Origin: Treponema sp. OMZ 798
GTDB taxonomy: Bacteria; Spirochaetota; Spirochaetia; Treponematales; Treponemataceae
DNA length: 64,000 nt
NCBI RefSeq assembly: GCF_024181385.1
Contig: NZ_CP051305.1
Span: forward strand, 1,364,001-1,428,000
Direction: 5' to 3'
Of the stretch, positions 1-8,960 are shown piece after piece. The stretch's first letter is position 1. Each line of letters begins with the position of its first letter. Both the position numbers and the translations under genes were made by a program. Below the pieces are notes generated by a model. It was not told the origin of the DNA, made no database searches, and saw only the letters and a list, made by a program, of their open reading frames with translations.

Positions 1-1466
1 TTTACATCATCTTTAATATCGCCCGTAATAATCAGGTTGCCGGGAAAACTTACATCTCCGAATTTGGTATCTATATCGCTTTGAATGGTTTTAAGCGATG
101 AAATTGAAAGGGCATTATTGAATAAGGAAAGCTCTCCCGATTCTGCCGCAAGAAATTTAATTACGTGTTTTTCTTCGGTAACTTTTATGGTTTCGTCATT
201 AGCCGGTATATCTGTAGGTTCGGCATTTTTCGGATCAATAGGTTCACCGAAAACATTTTTTCCCTTTTCGCCCTTAGGTAAAAGGCGGGCCGTTAAAATC
301 AGAGCATCTTTTTCGACAGTTGCCGTACTAAGTTCTTCATTAAATTTAACCGACCATTCAAGCCGATAAGAGCCGGGAGCAATAGGGGGAGTTCCGCTTA
401 AGATTACAAACTCACATTCATCGTTTGCCTTTCTAGCCGATTCGATAATCTCGTTTATTCTTGTCTCCGAAATTGAATCAAGCAGATTAACTTCATTTAA
501 GGCAGTTTTTACCCCTATTACCGAAAGCCTTTCTCCGGCACCAAGTCCCGACTGCAAAATAAGAGAGGCTTCCATCTTATCACGGCTTATTACGGCTCTC
601 ACCTTAGCATCCCTATACGGAACTATACGTATCTTCAAGCCTCGTTCGGTATTCGCTATTAAAAGAAGACCGGTAACTCCTGCACGCAGCTCGGAATGGT
701 TTTGTACTATATTTCGTAAATCCAAGAAAAAAGGATCATTGCCGGGAAGGCCCGGAATAGATTGACCGTATACGTCAACACCGGCTTCTCCCAATCCTGC
801 ATCTTCCACCTCATAAATAAGGTCTCCCTTTTCTACAACGGTAAGGGTTTCGGCCTCGGAAAGAGGATAATCCTGGTCTGTTGTGGGATTTTCTACATCA
901 GGGGTACGTAAATCGGGTCTTTTTAAACGGTCTGCCAGACGTTGTACCTCATGGTCAGGTATTTGCTCAAAATGAGTGATAAGTTTTTTATCGGGTCCTC
1001 TTTTTGGAGGAGCTCCTTCAGCAATCTGCATGGAAAATTCCATCTCTGAAGAATTTATAAAATCGCTTAAACCCTCTTTTACCTTTGCCGTATCGATATT
1101 TGCAATATTACTTCTTTGCAGAAGTCTGCTTATAGTGGACATATCCACTTCGTTAGCGGAATCGGCGGCTTTTCGTACATAAAGATAGGCCGCAGTTTTA
1201 TCGTTATTTGCCGTAATCCTCGCATCAAAGTTGGGATCAAGTTCAAGCGGCAGAGGAATCGGTTCTATGCCTGAGCCGGTATGTTTTTTTAAATAGTCTT
1301 CAATAGTTTTTTTACTAACAAGGGATGAACTTTTTATTCCGTTTCTTTTTGCCTCAAGATGGATATCATCAGCTGAGGGGCAATTTTCATGCTCAAGTAA
1401 GGCTGTAAAGGTTAAAAACCACTTCCCGCTGTTATTTTTCTTTAATGTCCACAACTTATTTTCCAT
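1..1466 (-). CDS. FapA/DUF342 family protein (3' part outside window)
   Basis: An open frame of about 488 codons runs on the minus strand from an ATG at 1464-1466 off the left edge, so the C-terminus is missing. The protein starts MENKLWTLKKNNSGKW. The middle part has features typical of the DUF342/FapA family: the segment YEVEDAGLGEAGVDVYGQSI (a repeated 'G..G.dV.G..I' motif) followed by NVFGEPIDP further on, then the start of a right-handed beta-helix-like region (GDVSFPGNLIITGDI). Proteins of this family are usually about 550-700 residues and cytoplasmic; the function of most is unknown, although one Vibrio member (FapA) affects glucose-dependent regulation. The gene lies 11 bp downstream of the MinD-like ATPase gene and is probably cotranscribed with it. 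Family assignment is good; the role is not known. Confidence 0.75.
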   Translation of the reverse strand, partial: MENKLWTLKKNNSGKWFLTFTALLEHENCPSADDIHLEAKRNGIKSSSLVSKKTIEDYLKKHTGSGIEPIPLPLELDPNFDARITANNDKTAAYLYVRKAADSANEVDMSTISRLLQRSNIANIDTAKVKEGLSDFINSSEMEFSMQIAEGAPPKRGPDKKLITHFEQIPDHEVQRLADRLKRPDLRTPDVENPTTDQDYPLSEAETLTVVEKGDLIYEVEDAGLGEAGVDVYGQSIPGLPGNDPFFLDLRNIVQNHSELRAGVTGLLLIANTERGLKIRIVPYRDAKVRAVISRDKMEASLILQSGLGAGERLSVIGVKTALNEVNLLDSISETRINEIIESARKANDECEFVILSGTPPIAPGSYRLEWSVKFNEELSTATVEKDALILTARLLPKGEKGKNVFGEPIDPKNAEPTDIPANDETIKVTEEKHVIKFLAAESGELSLFNNALSISSLKTIQSDIDTKFGDVSFPGNLIITGDIKDDV

Positions 1467-1477
1467 AAACTTTTTTC

Positions 1478-2620
1478 CTATACTTTAAAGCCCTGCTTAA
1501 GAGCCTTTGCTATTTTTGTTTTTAACAATAAATTTTCATTCCTTAGCACATTTATCTCAAATTGCTGAGATTTTATAATTTCGCTCATTTCACCCGAAGA
1601 CAAGACCTCTCCTCCTATCAAGTCATCCAAATATTCCATCTTAGACTTAAAATCCGTTTCAGCCTCAGCTTCAGCCGACATAAAAGAATAATCTGAAAAT
1701 TCTTGAAAGTCTTCTCCACTATAATTTTCGGCTTCAGATTGAATAAGTTTATCGGCTATTCGGTATATAGCCTGAGAAATCATGGACTGAGGTTTGTACC
1801 TGAGTACCGGAAGTCTTGAAGAAAGAGCCTTATCCTGAACGGCATCCGTGTATATTACCCCAAGATGCTCAAGGTCAATATTAAGGTACTGCTTTGCAGA
1901 ACGGCGTATCTTCATAGCTTTTTCAGCATCCTTTGGATCATCCATCATGTTCATTATAATGCGCGGCTTAAAATGTGAAAATTTATTTAAAAATTTATTA
2001 GTATTTTCGGGGTCCAAGGACATCAATTCTTGGGTTATTGAAGGAATATAAAGGCGCTGCATACCGGGAACATCATTTTTTAGTTTTTCAAAAAATATAC
2101 CGCCCTTAGATTTTGCAGGGAATGAAGAACACATCATTCTAAACACAATATTTTTTAAAAAAACATAGGCATCGAGGGTTGAGGTTACTGAAGGAGAGGT
2201 AATTATGATTCCCTGAGGGGATAGTAAAAAAAAGTCTAAGATACCCAGGTGAGTACCTGCTCCTAAATCCAAAACCAAAAAATCGGCTTCAAGCTTTAAC
2301 AGCTCTTTTACCAAAGAGTTTCGCTGATATATTTTTAAGGCGGCAAATCCGGGAATTTCGGAATCGCCCGGGATAAACCTTACATTTTCATACTCTGTTT
2401 CGATTATTATATCTTTAAATTCGGCAGCCTTTGTTAAAAAAGTACCTATGCCGTTTTTGCGTCCTTGAATACCTAAAACCAAGTGAAGGTTTGAAGCTCC
2501 TAAATCAAGGTCTGCCAACACTACCCTCTTACCTGCCTGCCCCAATGCAATTGCAAGATTTGCAGCTATAAGACTCTTACCTACACCGCCCTTTCCGCTG
2601 GCAATAGGAATTATTTGCAT
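1478..2620 (-). CDS. MinD/FlhG-like P-loop ATPase
   Basis: A ParA/MinD-class ATPase of about 380 residues. The deviant Walker A motif SGKGGVGKS is near residue 10, the switch region VVLADLDLGASNLHL follows, and DFLVLDLGAGTH is the Walker B-like segment. The N-terminal 250 residues match this fold; the last 100 residues are acidic and end in a predicted coiled coil (SQQFEINVLRNENLLLKTKI). Such ATPases position flagella, division sites or other polar structures by ATP-driven dimerisation, and FlhG-like members are the nearest in style (IPIASGKGGVGKS). The start at 2620 was chosen because GGGAGAGG lies just upstream of that ATG; an ATG eight codons earlier has no comparable site. The 5' end overlaps the preceding membrane-protein gene by 10 bp. 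The specific cargo cannot be read from the sequence. Confidence 0.8.
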   Translation of the reverse strand: MQIIPIASGKGGVGKSLIAANLAIALGQAGKRVVLADLDLGASNLHLVLGIQGRKNGIGTFLTKAAEFKDIIIETEYENVRFIPGDSEIPGFAALKIYQRNSLVKELLKLEADFLVLDLGAGTHLGILDFFLLSPQGIIITSPSVTSTLDAYVFLKNIVFRMMCSSFPAKSKGGIFFEKLKNDVPGMQRLYIPSITQELMSLDPENTNKFLNKFSHFKPRIIMNMMDDPKDAEKAMKIRRSAKQYLNIDLEHLGVIYTDAVQDKALSSRLPVLRYKPQSMISQAIYRIADKLIQSEAENYSGEDFQEFSDYSFMSAEAEAETDFKSKMEYLDDLIGGEVLSSGEMSEIIKSQQFEINVLRNENLLLKTKIAKALKQGFKV

Positions 2621-3009
2621 AAAGACCTCTCCCTTTTTAAGCATAAAATTAATATCACAGTATCAATATACAAAAATAACCTTGTTGTCCGTGTCTGTAA
2701 AATAAACATATCGGCTGTCCAATCCGTCAGACTTACAAAATGCGCAGTTTTTATCAAAAAAAACCATGCCGCAATGATGGACAAAAATTTAATGACGGCA
2801 ATCATCCTTAAAAGTTGATGAAAATCCTTTTCTTGATGCAATAATAAAAAGAAAAACACGGCCAGTATACATAAGAGCACAAAACAAACCCAGTCAACAA
2901 TACTCAAAGGCCAAGGCAATGTCTTTTCAATATAGGCAAATAAGAGAACCCTGACTATTTCAATTGCCAATGCTAATATGTAAAGTATATAAGGCAAAAC
3001 GCGTCTCAT
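2611..3009 (-). CDS. Small four-helix membrane protein, unknown function
   Basis: A 132-residue protein with about four hydrophobic segments (near residues 5-25, 33-58, 68-86 and 107-125) separated by short charged loops, ending in KRERSLCK. No enzyme motif is visible. It is translationally coupled to the MinD-like ATPase gene (10-bp overlap), and together with the DUF342 gene they look like a three-gene unit. I do not recognise the family. The protein could be a membrane anchor for the ATPase, but that rests only on gene order. Confidence 0.6.
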   Translation of the reverse strand: MRRVLPYILYILALAIEIVRVLLFAYIEKTLPWPLSIVDWVCFVLLCILAVFFFLLLHQEKDFHQLLRMIAVIKFLSIIAAWFFLIKTAHFVSLTDWTADMFILQTRTTRLFLYIDTVILILCLKRERSLCK

Positions 3010-3059
3010 ACTTACAGTTTACGTAAGTAAAGCCTTGCGGTCAAGAGGGATAGAGGGCT

Positions 3060-4943
3060 TTATTTTTCTTTTCCCGATTTTTTTGCATCCACTTTAAAGA
3101 AAAGAAGCTTTTCCGTTTCAAATCCGGAATTTAAATCGACCTTCCAAAAAAACAGATTTCTTATTCCCATAATAGGATTTTTTGCCTCAGGAATTTTTTC
3201 GTATATGGGAAGAATAATACACTCTGCAGCCTCATTCGATTCTATTGTGAAGACTGTTTTTCCTTCAGGTTCGTTTATTTGAATCCAAGATACCTTTGAA
3301 AAGGTATTTTTTTCTTGAGAGGCCTCATATTTTTGATCATCTGCATAAACAGAAACATTCGGAAGTTTTTTTTCAACAGGGCTCACAGAGAGATCTATCT
3401 CCACCATAAAATAAGCCGAAAGATTAAAGGGGCTTTCATTTTTTAAAATATATTGAACTTGCACTCCCTGATCATTAAAGCTGTATTGTTTACGCAAGGA
3501 TACTAACTGATTAAAGCTGCGGAAACTTCCTTCAGTTTTCATTAAAAGTTCAAATTTAACCCTGTCGAATTTCACATCCTGATAAAGATTTTCGCAAAAA
3601 ACAGGCTTGGCAACGGCAGTCTTAAAATCACCCTTTTTAATTATCTCAAGCTCATCCGAAGATATAAGATGATCTACAAACAGGCCGGTCTCTTCGGAAC
3701 AAATATCTGCATAATTTTTATAGGCGGAAAATACATCCATCTCAAAAATCTTCCCGCCCATGGCGTGAATATACATATTAAGATGCTCCCGCTGAGATAT
3801 AAACTCTTTGACACCATCCAGATCAAAATCCAAACTGGTTAAAGAATCTGCAAAAACACCGGGAATTCGTGTCTGTTTTTCGGCTAAAAGCAAATTTCGG
3901 TAGCAGTACTGCCTTAAATCCCTATTATATTTTTTATGCTTACAATCCAAATTAAAAAGTATTCCGCTTTCAGCCTTCCACAAATCCAATGAGGAGTTGT
4001 TTTTACGGGCCTTATCGCCCCGGACCTGATTTACAAGACTATGCACATAGATCATCTTTGCGTACATGGCATAGACGTTGGGCTTATTTGCTAAAAGCTG
4101 CTTTACGGAAGTGTTTACAAGCTGATTTGAAAATATTGCATTTGAGGATATAAAACCTTTTTGATATATCCTTTTGTTTTTAAGTATTTGCCCGGTATGA
4201 GTGAGCGAGATAACGGAGTCGGGAGAAGAAACACGTTCAAAAAATTCCTCCATCCACGATTTTTTATCCTTTGATTTATCCAAAAATCTAACAGCCGTTT
4301 CCCTTGATAAGAATACTACAACGCTTGTCTCGGTAACCACACTTGCATAATTGCATAAAAAGTCATAAAAGGCAGCCGGCTGTAAATCGGTATTTTCAAA
4401 TTCATAGGTAGAAGGAATACCGAATAATATTTTTCCGCCGTCTTCCATACAAACCGGAGCAAAGGCATTTAAACCGGCCTTAATAAAAAAACGGGAATCA
4501 AGCAGGCAATACTCCATTCCGCATTTTTGTAAATTGGAAAGAACATTGGGATTCCATGCAAAATAGGGCAGATACATGCCGCGGGGTCTTTTGTAAGAAT
4601 GTTTGCGCAAAGTATCCGTCATGTACTCTATCTGACCTATGAGGTCCGATGAGGGAATCATCGAAATAAAGGGCTCATAAAAGGCATTTCCCAGAATTTC
4701 GACTTGTTTTCTATTGTGCATTTCGTAAATAACATCGAAAAAAGAGGGATTTTTACGCTGTATCCATTCCAAAAATCTGCCGCTAAAGACAAGGGTAAAG
4801 GGAATAGACGGAGAAGAATATAAGTTTGAAAAAAAATCTTTGTAGTCTTGAGTATAATCTTCTTTTGAAAACTCATCAATTACGTTATAGTCTGCATGAA
4901 CGGCAAAACATATCTCCAACTTTTTTTTACTGTTCTTTTCCAC
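3060..4943 (-). CDS. GH57-type (4-alpha-glucanotransferase-like) protein, probably catalytically inactive
   Basis: A 627-residue protein with the overall plan of glycoside hydrolase family 57 4-alpha-glucanotransferases: an N-terminal (beta/alpha)7 barrel with VEILGNAFYEPFISMIP and PRGMYLPYFAWNPNVL, then the alpha-helical and beta-sandwich domains (DUF1925/1926-like) to the C-terminus. Length matches the family (about 630-700). In the archaeal enzymes as I recall them, the nucleophile Glu lies in a WLTERVWQP segment and the acid/base Asp in FHDDGEKFG. The aligned segments here are YLPYFAWNP and VVFLSRETAV, so both catalytic carboxylates seem to be missing. The protein may bind a glucan without cleaving it. 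The start has an AAAGGGG site 9 bases upstream and a strong promoter at 4975-5003. It seems to be a single-gene unit. Confidence 0.7.
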   Translation of the reverse strand: MEKNSKKKLEICFAVHADYNVIDEFSKEDYTQDYKDFFSNLYSSPSIPFTLVFSGRFLEWIQRKNPSFFDVIYEMHNRKQVEILGNAFYEPFISMIPSSDLIGQIEYMTDTLRKHSYKRPRGMYLPYFAWNPNVLSNLQKCGMEYCLLDSRFFIKAGLNAFAPVCMEDGGKILFGIPSTYEFENTDLQPAAFYDFLCNYASVVTETSVVVFLSRETAVRFLDKSKDKKSWMEEFFERVSSPDSVISLTHTGQILKNKRIYQKGFISSNAIFSNQLVNTSVKQLLANKPNVYAMYAKMIYVHSLVNQVRGDKARKNNSSLDLWKAESGILFNLDCKHKKYNRDLRQYCYRNLLLAEKQTRIPGVFADSLTSLDFDLDGVKEFISQREHLNMYIHAMGGKIFEMDVFSAYKNYADICSEETGLFVDHLISSDELEIIKKGDFKTAVAKPVFCENLYQDVKFDRVKFELLMKTEGSFRSFNQLVSLRKQYSFNDQGVQVQYILKNESPFNLSAYFMVEIDLSVSPVEKKLPNVSVYADDQKYEASQEKNTFSKVSWIQINEPEGKTVFTIESNEAAECIILPIYEKIPEAKNPIMGIRNLFFWKVDLNSGFETEKLLFFKVDAKKSGKEK

Positions 4944-4974
4944 AAAAACCCCTTTACACTTTTACAATGTTTCA

Positions 4975-5003
4975 ATTATAAATTATAAGCAAAGCCTTGT
5001 CAA
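4975..5003 (-). promoter_or_regulatory. Sigma70-type promoter of the GH57-like gene
   Basis: On the minus strand TTGACA (4998-5003) is followed after 17 bp by TATAAT (4975-4980), both perfect consensus, about 30 bp before the ATG at 4943. Confidence 0.8.
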
Positions 5004-5034
5004 TCCTGCATCGTTTTTCAAAAACTGCTCAAAA

Positions 5035-5574
5035 TTAAAAAAAAGGCGATAGATCAGTAAGATAAAAGGCTGTCAACATTAGACCCATGCTTATCAAAAA
5101 AAGAGAAGCTTTTTTCCATTCGGTAAAAGTCTCATTATCCGCTGTTTTTTGCTTTATTGCATTTAGAACAAACAAAAATACAAAAAGACTAAAAAAGCCC
5201 GAAAAAATCAAGGCAAGACACTCTAGGTAAGTAGAGGCCTGATAAAGACAAAAAAATACCAGCCCCCAACTAAAAATCTTTTCTTCAGGTTTCAAACAGA
5301 TAAACTTAGGCCATATAAGCTTAAAAATCAAATTCAAAGATTCTAAAAAACTTATAGCTAAAACGGGAAGCAAAAAGCCGACTCCCAGAGGGTTTAAAAC
5401 ATAGCGGCATAGCCCCCAAATCAGACTGACCGATATAAAAACTGCTATGACATTTTTAATAAAAAATGAGTATATTTTTTTTGGGCTTTCAAGATAAACA
5501 TAGAGAAATTCCAAGCCTATTCCATATACAAAAACAATTGAAGATACAAAGGTATAAAATATAATCAGACTCAT
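5035..5574 (-). CDS. rnfA: RnfA-like integral membrane subunit
   Basis: A 179-residue protein with six hydrophobic segments and the size of RnfA/NqrE subunits. It is the last gene of the rnfC-D-G-E-A run, and its ATG overlaps the rnfE stop by 4 bp. RnfA and RnfE are inverted homologous subunits that in characterised Rnf/Nqr complexes hold a shared [2Fe-2S] centre by two Cys each in the membrane. The usual Cys-containing motifs (LGLCP-like near the N-terminus and TNC in the middle) are not recognisable here. The identity therefore rests on gene order, length and topology more than on motifs. Retained parts include PLGVGFLLPVLAISFLES and the C-terminal SMGLMLTAFYLTDLSPFF. It is a divergent member of the family. 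Confidence 0.65.
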   Translation of the reverse strand: MSLIIFYTFVSSIVFVYGIGLEFLYVYLESPKKIYSFFIKNVIAVFISVSLIWGLCRYVLNPLGVGFLLPVLAISFLESLNLIFKLIWPKFICLKPEEKIFSWGLVFFCLYQASTYLECLALIFSGFFSLFVFLFVLNAIKQKTADNETFTEWKKASLFLISMGLMLTAFYLTDLSPFF

Positions 5575-6164
5575 TCTTCTTCTCCAATCTTAATAGTCGG
5601 CAATTCTTTTGTAGCGGAAAAATAAATCCAGATTATCAAACCGAGGATGATAAAGGCTCCGGCAGTGGTTCCTAGAAAACGGAACGGAGGGTGATTTGAA
5701 AAATAAGGCAGACGAAGCGATAAAAAGCCCGATGAAACAGGAAAAGAAATTGAGCCGAAAGCAAAAAATTCCCTTAAAGCGGATAAAATTAAAATCAAGA
5801 CGGAATACCATATAGGTATATCCAATGATTCCGAGTCTTCATAATATTGTTTTAAACCCAAAAAGATAATGTACGAAAATGTCAGTATGTAAGTATATAC
5901 TTTAAGGGGACCGTGTATTATAGGTAATATGCCTTCCAGCAAGGCATTGACCAAGGCCGTACCTGTAATCATAAATATACTTACAAACAGGTAGTTAAAA
6001 CGGTTAATATCCATCAGCTTTCCGGCGTAGTTTCCTAAAAGTCCCAAAAAAAATATAACCCACAATGAAACAGCTAAAACAATTCCGTAAGCAAAATTTG
6101 AGGCTGCAGGAATTATGGGACATAGGCCGAAAACAAAGACTATCAACTTTTTATTTGCAGCCAT
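5571..6164 (-). CDS. rnfE: RnfE-like integral membrane subunit
   Basis: A 197-residue, six-helix protein. The first helix has FVFGLCPIIPAASNFAYGI, matching the conserved 'LGLCP.la...' segment of RnfE/NqrD including its Cys. The second conserved Cys, in a TNC motif before a Gly-Arg-Ala-rich segment in characterised proteins, is replaced: the corresponding stretch reads LILSALREFFAFGS. In known complexes RnfE pairs with RnfA and carries electrons through the membrane. A good AAGGAGG site precedes the start at 6164. The gene lies immediately after rnfG (no intergenic space) and overlaps rnfA by 4 bp, so translation is coupled. Confidence 0.75.
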   Translation of the reverse strand: MAANKKLIVFVFGLCPIIPAASNFAYGIVLAVSLWVIFFLGLLGNYAGKLMDINRFNYLFVSIFMITGTALVNALLEGILPIIHGPLKVYTYILTFSYIIFLGLKQYYEDSESLDIPIWYSVLILILSALREFFAFGSISFPVSSGFLSLRLPYFSNHPPFRFLGTTAGAFIILGLIIWIYFSATKELPTIKIGEEE

Positions 6165-6650
6165 TTATTTTTCCTCCTTATTCTTTATCTCAAGCCGTTC
6201 AAAGGCAGATTCTAGTTTTTGTTCTGAAACTTTTATAGTAAGAGAAGTTATGCCGTAATACATAGCCGGTTTATCGGCAATCCCGCCTCCTAAGCCGCAA
6301 AAAAAGCATTTTTCTGTGAAATACAAAAACATTCCTTGACAAATTCCGTATTTACCGCTCATATTTACAAAGGCGGCATAGCCTTTTTTCTCCTTCATTC
6401 TTACTTCAAAAACCGCATTACAAAAATTCATATTCAAAGAGGAGGGATTTAAGGCTTTTATAAATTCTACATCTTGATATTCCGAACAAAGCGGAGATTT
6501 TTTTAGAATATAGTCGGCGTCTTGTAAATAAACATCGCTTTTAAGCCCTGAAATTATATAACCGCTTCCCCACAATATAAGTCCTGCAGCAATAAAAAAA
6601 GCAAAAAGGAGAAGGTATTTTTTTATCTGTTCAATATTAGAATTATTCAT
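6165..6650 (-). CDS. rnfG: RnfG-like FMN-binding-domain protein
   Basis: A 161-residue protein with one N-terminal membrane helix (about residues 13-35) and an extracytoplasmic domain ending in the region that in RnfG/NqrC holds covalently bound FMN on a Thr of an S/TGAT motif. Here the segment reads MYYGITSLTIKV, so the Thr is kept but the flanking motif is altered. The protein is also shorter than typical RnfG (about 190-210 residues). It lies between rnfD (8-bp overlap) and rnfE, the usual Rnf gene order, and this is the main support. Whether it is flavinylated cannot be told from the sequence. Confidence 0.65.
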   Translation of the reverse strand: MNNSNIEQIKKYLLLFAFFIAAGLILWGSGYIISGLKSDVYLQDADYILKKSPLCSEYQDVEFIKALNPSSLNMNFCNAVFEVRMKEKKGYAAFVNMSGKYGICQGMFLYFTEKCFFCGLGGGIADKPAMYYGITSLTIKVSEQKLESAFERLEIKNKEEK

Positions 6651-7677
6651 AAAGGCTCCTTTTTTTTGCCTGTATTTTTATCTCAAGCCTTTCGATAAGA
6701 GGAGAAATAATATTGCCTAGAATTATGGCAAAGAAAATTCCTGCAGGCGATGCTCCATGGGCACATATAAAAAAGGCAAAAACGCCTGTAAAAAATCCGC
6801 TCATAGCCTTTCCGTATTTGGTTTTGGGAGAAGATGCGGGTTCCGTCATAACAAAAAATGCTGCAAATAAAACACCGCCAGTTAAAACGGCAGACAATAT
6901 ATCTCCGGTAAAATAAATATTTAAAACGGGCACCATACCGAAGATCCAAACTAAAAGAGCATAGGCTGCCAAAAAAAACGCCGGGAGAATATAATCTGCG
7001 GCCCTGATAGAAAACAATATTATCGACGACATCAGTGTAACTATATTGTAACGGAAAGCGGGTATTGATGATGTAGAATTTAAAAAGAGGCTTATATAGC
7101 CTTCAGGAAGGGTTACGCCTACCCCGTGTAATAAGAGGGAATTAAGAGCAGAGGTAACCGTAAAATCCGTTTTAAGTTTTATAAGGCCGTTTGCTTCCAT
7201 CACTGCAAAAAAACTGCCTTTTTCACTTAAGAGTGAAAAGTCTGAGATCAGCGGAGGAAAGGCCTCCGGTCTGGAAATATATGCAGCGCATACCGCAAAG
7301 GCAACCGGATTTAACCAATTTCGCCCCGTTCCTCCAAACATGGTTTTTACAATAAAAACAGAAAAAGCACTTAAAATAAAAACAAAGATAAAGCCTATAC
7401 CTGTAGGCATAAAAAAACCTATCAACAAGCCGGAAATTATCATATCGAGGGATAAGCTTAGTTTAGAGGAAGCTAAGTATCTAAGTAAATTTTCTACAAA
7501 TAATACGCCCATAACGGCAGTGACAATATTTAAAAGAGCATAAAAGTCGGCAGTCAGAGCTAAAATTAAAATTTGGATACCTAAAAGAGATAAAACGGCA
7601 ATATTAATTCTAAAAACCGGAAGACGCGTATACACAAAGGGAGCAGCCGTCAAAGACAGGTTAGAATAAGATTTCAT
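6643..7677 (-). CDS. rnfD: RnfD-like ion-translocating membrane subunit
   Basis: A 344-residue polytopic protein with about nine to ten helices and several RnfD/NqrB hallmarks: LIIGFFMPTGIGF-like helix ends, KTMFGGTGRNWLNPVAFA (a conserved FGG.GRN.FNPA segment) and near the C-terminus FAAFFVMTEPASSPKTKYGK, which closely matches the family's F...T.P.s.P.t..G motif. RnfD usually carries covalent FMN on a Thr in an SGAT/SSAT motif; the nearest stretch here is TVTSALNSLL, with no clear SGAT. The gene overlaps rnfC by 4 bp and rnfG by 8 bp. It is confidently a member of the NqrB/RnfD family, with an unusual flavin-site region. Confidence 0.85.
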   Translation of the reverse strand: MKSYSNLSLTAAPFVYTRLPVFRINIAVLSLLGIQILILALTADFYALLNIVTAVMGVLFVENLLRYLASSKLSLSLDMIISGLLIGFFMPTGIGFIFVFILSAFSVFIVKTMFGGTGRNWLNPVAFAVCAAYISRPEAFPPLISDFSLLSEKGSFFAVMEANGLIKLKTDFTVTSALNSLLLHGVGVTLPEGYISLFLNSTSSIPAFRYNIVTLMSSIILFSIRAADYILPAFFLAAYALLVWIFGMVPVLNIYFTGDILSAVLTGGVLFAAFFVMTEPASSPKTKYGKAMSGFFTGVFAFFICAHGASPAGIFFAIILGNIISPLIERLEIKIQAKKRSLYE

Positions 7678-8960
7678 AGAATACTTCCTTTTTTAATTTT
7701 TTTTGACATCTCTAAAATAATGGAGCAAAGGGGAATTCTTGAAGGACAGCAGGCGGAACAACAAGCACAGCCGCTGCAAATCTTTATTTGCTTTACAATA
7801 TCCTCGTTTAAGTCCTCAGCTTCAATGGATTTGACTATTTTTTTAGGTTCCAAATAAAGAGGACAAGAACTAAAACATAAACCGCAATTTATACACTCTT
7901 CTATGGAGTGTTTTTTTATACTATCCTTCCCCGGTATATGAATCGATTTTAAGGTACTTGTTACGGGTATATCCAAAGTATCGGCAGATAAACCGCCGAT
8001 AAGCCCGTTCAATATAATTTGTGCCGGCATGGTCTTAAAGCCTCCGCACTCTTCTATAAGATTTCCTATAGGCGTACCGATCTTAACCTTTAAGACCTTG
8101 GGCTCATTGATAGCCTTACCTGTTACAAGAACATAAACGGAGGTAATAGGGTTGTTTGTTCTTACAACCTCGTATGTATACATAGCTGTAGGAATATCTA
8201 TCAAAAAAGGATTTTCCTTATTTGCAAAATAATTATTTTGAACAAAGGGATAATCATTAGATGCATTTATAAATTTTACCTTACAAAAAGGTTCACAAGT
8301 TTCCGAAATTTTTTCCAACTTAAAAAGATCTTTTTTCATCAGCTTATGAATACAGGTTACCGAAGCTGCATTGAGAATCTTAGCCATTATACCCAGCCCC
8401 TCTGCAACCTCTTCAAAAAAACTATCAAACAGGATTGAGTCGATACCCGAAGATGGATCTTTATCGAAGAGGTTTATATAGATATCGGCATTTCCCTTTT
8501 TTAAAGCATTTCTTACCTGATAAATAAGGGGCAATGCCGAAAGATCGGCCGTATTTAAAATTCCCGAATAACCTATTGCCCTTATAATTTCGGAATGAGA
8601 AGAAGTTCTCCACGGATAATCGGCAGAGGGCCGGCCGAGAATATCAAAAGCCCCTTCAAGTTTTACGGCTGCAGCATGAATGAGCTTTCCGTCAGGAAGG
8701 GTGAAGTCAACAAAGTCATACAAGATTCCGGGAATAGAAGAGTATATGCCTACCGAAAAAGGTTCCTCGGTACGGGCGATAATTTGACCTTCTTTTACGG
8801 TCTCCCCCCTCATAACAAGGGTTTCCGGCGGCTTTTTAGAATCAAAGGCTATAGGTATAAAGGCCCTTTGAGGCAAAAAGGCATTTCCTTCAAACGAGGC
8901 AGGCAGCTTAGGGTATTCTAAAACTTCTTTACCCCGTTTAAATCTTAAAAATTCCGTCAT
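7674..8960 (-). CDS. rnfC: RnfC-like electron-transfer subunit with two 4Fe-4S motifs
   Basis: A 428-residue soluble, membrane-associated subunit. The N-terminus holds the lipoyl-like barrel domain (VKEGQIIARTEEPF), the centre a SLBB-type region (GTPIGNLIEECGGF), and the C-terminus two ferredoxin motifs, CINCGLCFSSCP and CSGCACCSACCP. This order is that of RnfC. The glycine-rich GGAGFPT loop expected in the NADH/flavin domain appears as IGYSGILN, so NADH binding is doubtful. RnfC normally accepts or donates electrons between NADH and the membrane subunits. The gene overlaps the upstream membrane-protein gene and rnfD by 4 bp each. There is no RnfB gene in the cluster. Confidence 0.85.
   Translation of the reverse strand: MTEFLRFKRGKEVLEYPKLPASFEGNAFLPQRAFIPIAFDSKKPPETLVMRGETVKEGQIIARTEEPFSVGIYSSIPGILYDFVDFTLPDGKLIHAAAVKLEGAFDILGRPSADYPWRTSSHSEIIRAIGYSGILNTADLSALPLIYQVRNALKKGNADIYINLFDKDPSSGIDSILFDSFFEEVAEGLGIMAKILNAASVTCIHKLMKKDLFKLEKISETCEPFCKVKFINASNDYPFVQNNYFANKENPFLIDIPTAMYTYEVVRTNNPITSVYVLVTGKAINEPKVLKVKIGTPIGNLIEECGGFKTMPAQIILNGLIGGLSADTLDIPVTSTLKSIHIPGKDSIKKHSIEECINCGLCFSSCPLYLEPKKIVKSIEAEDLNEDIVKQIKICSGCACCSACCPSRIPLCSIILEMSKKIKKGSIL

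Noticed and set aside
1..1466. Plus-strand open frames at 85-369 and 976-1182
   Set aside because: They are opposite the DUF342 gene, have no start signals, and their products have no recognisable domain.
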